Positions 63,508 through 64,000 of a DNA stretch of 64,000 nucleotides are shown one piece after another. The stretch covers positions 2,108,001 to 2,172,000 of the forward strand of contig NZ_CP047393.1 of NCBI RefSeq assembly GCF_009858175.1, in the 5' to 3' direction. The notes below the pieces were generated by a model, which was given only the letters and a program-made list of their open reading frames with translations, did no database searches and was not told where the DNA came from. The translations under genes were made by a program, and so were the position numbers. This DNA comes from Pontibacillus sp. HMF3514. GTDB lineage: Bacteria > Bacillota > Bacilli > Bacillales > BH030062. Numbering within the stretch: the first letter of the stretch is position 1; each line of letters opens with the position of its first letter.

Positions 63508-64000
63508 TTAAGATTCTGGTACGATTTCTTGTAAATGACCTTCTAATTTATCTAGTGTCAATCCACCAACGACTTTGTTTACAACTTCTCCATCTTCATT
63601 AATAAAAAATGTTGCTGGTAAGTATCCTACTCCATAGGCGTCATTCACCTGATACGTTTTATCATGAAGAATTGGAAATGTCAGGCCATAGTCGTTTAAG
63701 AAATCTTCAATGACTAGTCGACTATCATCTAAACTAACCGCTACAATCTCGACACCTTTTTCTTTGTACTCAGGATACAACTCTTGCATGTATGGCATCT
63801 CTTTCTTACAAGGTGGACACCATGTCCCCCAGAAGTTTAACATAACACCTTTTCCTTCTAATTCACCTAGTGATAAAGTATCTTGTTCCATATTTACTGT
63901 TTTTAATTGAAAGTTAGGAGCTTGATCTCCTTCTCGTATGACCTCTTGATCACCCTTGGTTAATGTAGAATACAATGCAAAGACCGTTGCAGCAGCAAGT
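63508..64000 (-). CDS. resA: thiol-disulfide oxidoreductase ResA (5' end beyond window)
   Basis: Membrane-anchored thioredoxin-like protein that reduces the apocytochrome c cysteines before haem attachment. The visible part has the end of the N-terminal anchor (LAAATVFALYSTL), the thioredoxin fold and the active site GTWCPPCKKEMPY. Because the frame continues to the window edge as an anchor helix, the ATG at 63975 is internal and the true start lies outside. Confidence 0.94.
   Translation of the reverse strand, partial: LAAATVFALYSTLTKGDQEVIREGDQAPNFQLKTVNMEQDTLSLGELEGKGVMLNFWGTWCPPCKKEMPYMQELYPEYKEKGVEIVAVSLDDSRLVIEDFLNDYGLTFPILHDKTYQVNDAYGVGYLPATFFINEDGEVVNKVVGGLTLDKLEGHLQEIVPES

Overview
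The window is a conserved chromosomal block of a low-GC, endospore-forming Bacillaceae. Gene order from cca to resA follows the Bacillus subtilis ypj-qcr-aro-hep-spoIVA-der-rpsA-sleB-res region, and spoIVA, sleB/ypeB, cotJABC, ypjB and a SpoVIF-family gene show sporulation. Protein style and the dispersed repeats suggest a moderately halophilic relative such as Pontibacillus or Halobacillus; that genus guess is inference only. Nearly all genes are on the minus strand. Plus-strand exceptions are ypjC, ypzI, ansA, cotJABC, fer and ppa. I see no tRNA, rRNA, CRISPR array, transposase or prophage.

Layout: 1-3.1 kb cca, bacillithiol bshA, mgsA, dapB and a MazG-like pyrophosphohydrolase; 3.3-12.1 kb ypjC, a zinc membrane protease, ypjB/ypjA, the menaquinol:cytochrome c reductase qcrABC and ypiF/B/A; 12.1-19.2 kb an amidohydrolase-like orphan, aroA-hisC-aroB-aroC, cheR and ndk; 19.3-22.8 kb heptaprenyl diphosphate/menaquinone genes (hepT-menG-hepS), the tryptophan-sensing regulator mtrB (TRAP) and hbs; 23.3-31.9 kb spoIVA, yphF/E, a SpoVIF-like gene, gpsA, der, yphA, ypzI and fni; 31.9-39.2 kb rpsA, plsC, cmk, ypfB, ypfA/motI, ypeB-sleB and prsW; 39.3-48.8 kb ansA, ypdA, a glutamate dehydrogenase, mecB, a CarH-like B12 photoreceptor regulator, ypbG, a CBS-ACT protein, cotJABC and ypbE; 48.8-53.5 kb ypbD-recS-ypbB, fer, an XRE-type regulator and ppa; 54.3-64 kb rsiX-sigX, a cobalamin-riboswitch-controlled uptake pair, and resE-D-C-B-A.

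Compared with B. subtilis the block has lost bshB1, aroH, trpEDCFBA, tyrA and folE, although mtrB is kept. These differences rest on my memory of the B. subtilis map.

The most unusual content is a family of composite non-coding elements (about 0.6-0.74 kb) at four intergenic sites (4.35-5.09, 26.07-26.72, 37.90-38.50 and 53.55-54.29 kb). Each holds two long hairpins inside a pair of small end hairpins. The 176-bp hairpin A has the same length at all four sites, and its 21-bp stem shows compensatory base-pair changes between two sequence types. Copies 1 and 2 are nearly identical and inverted, about 48 kb apart. Two independent B12 signatures (a cobalamin riboswitch with a transporter, and a B12-type MerR regulator) also occur in one window.
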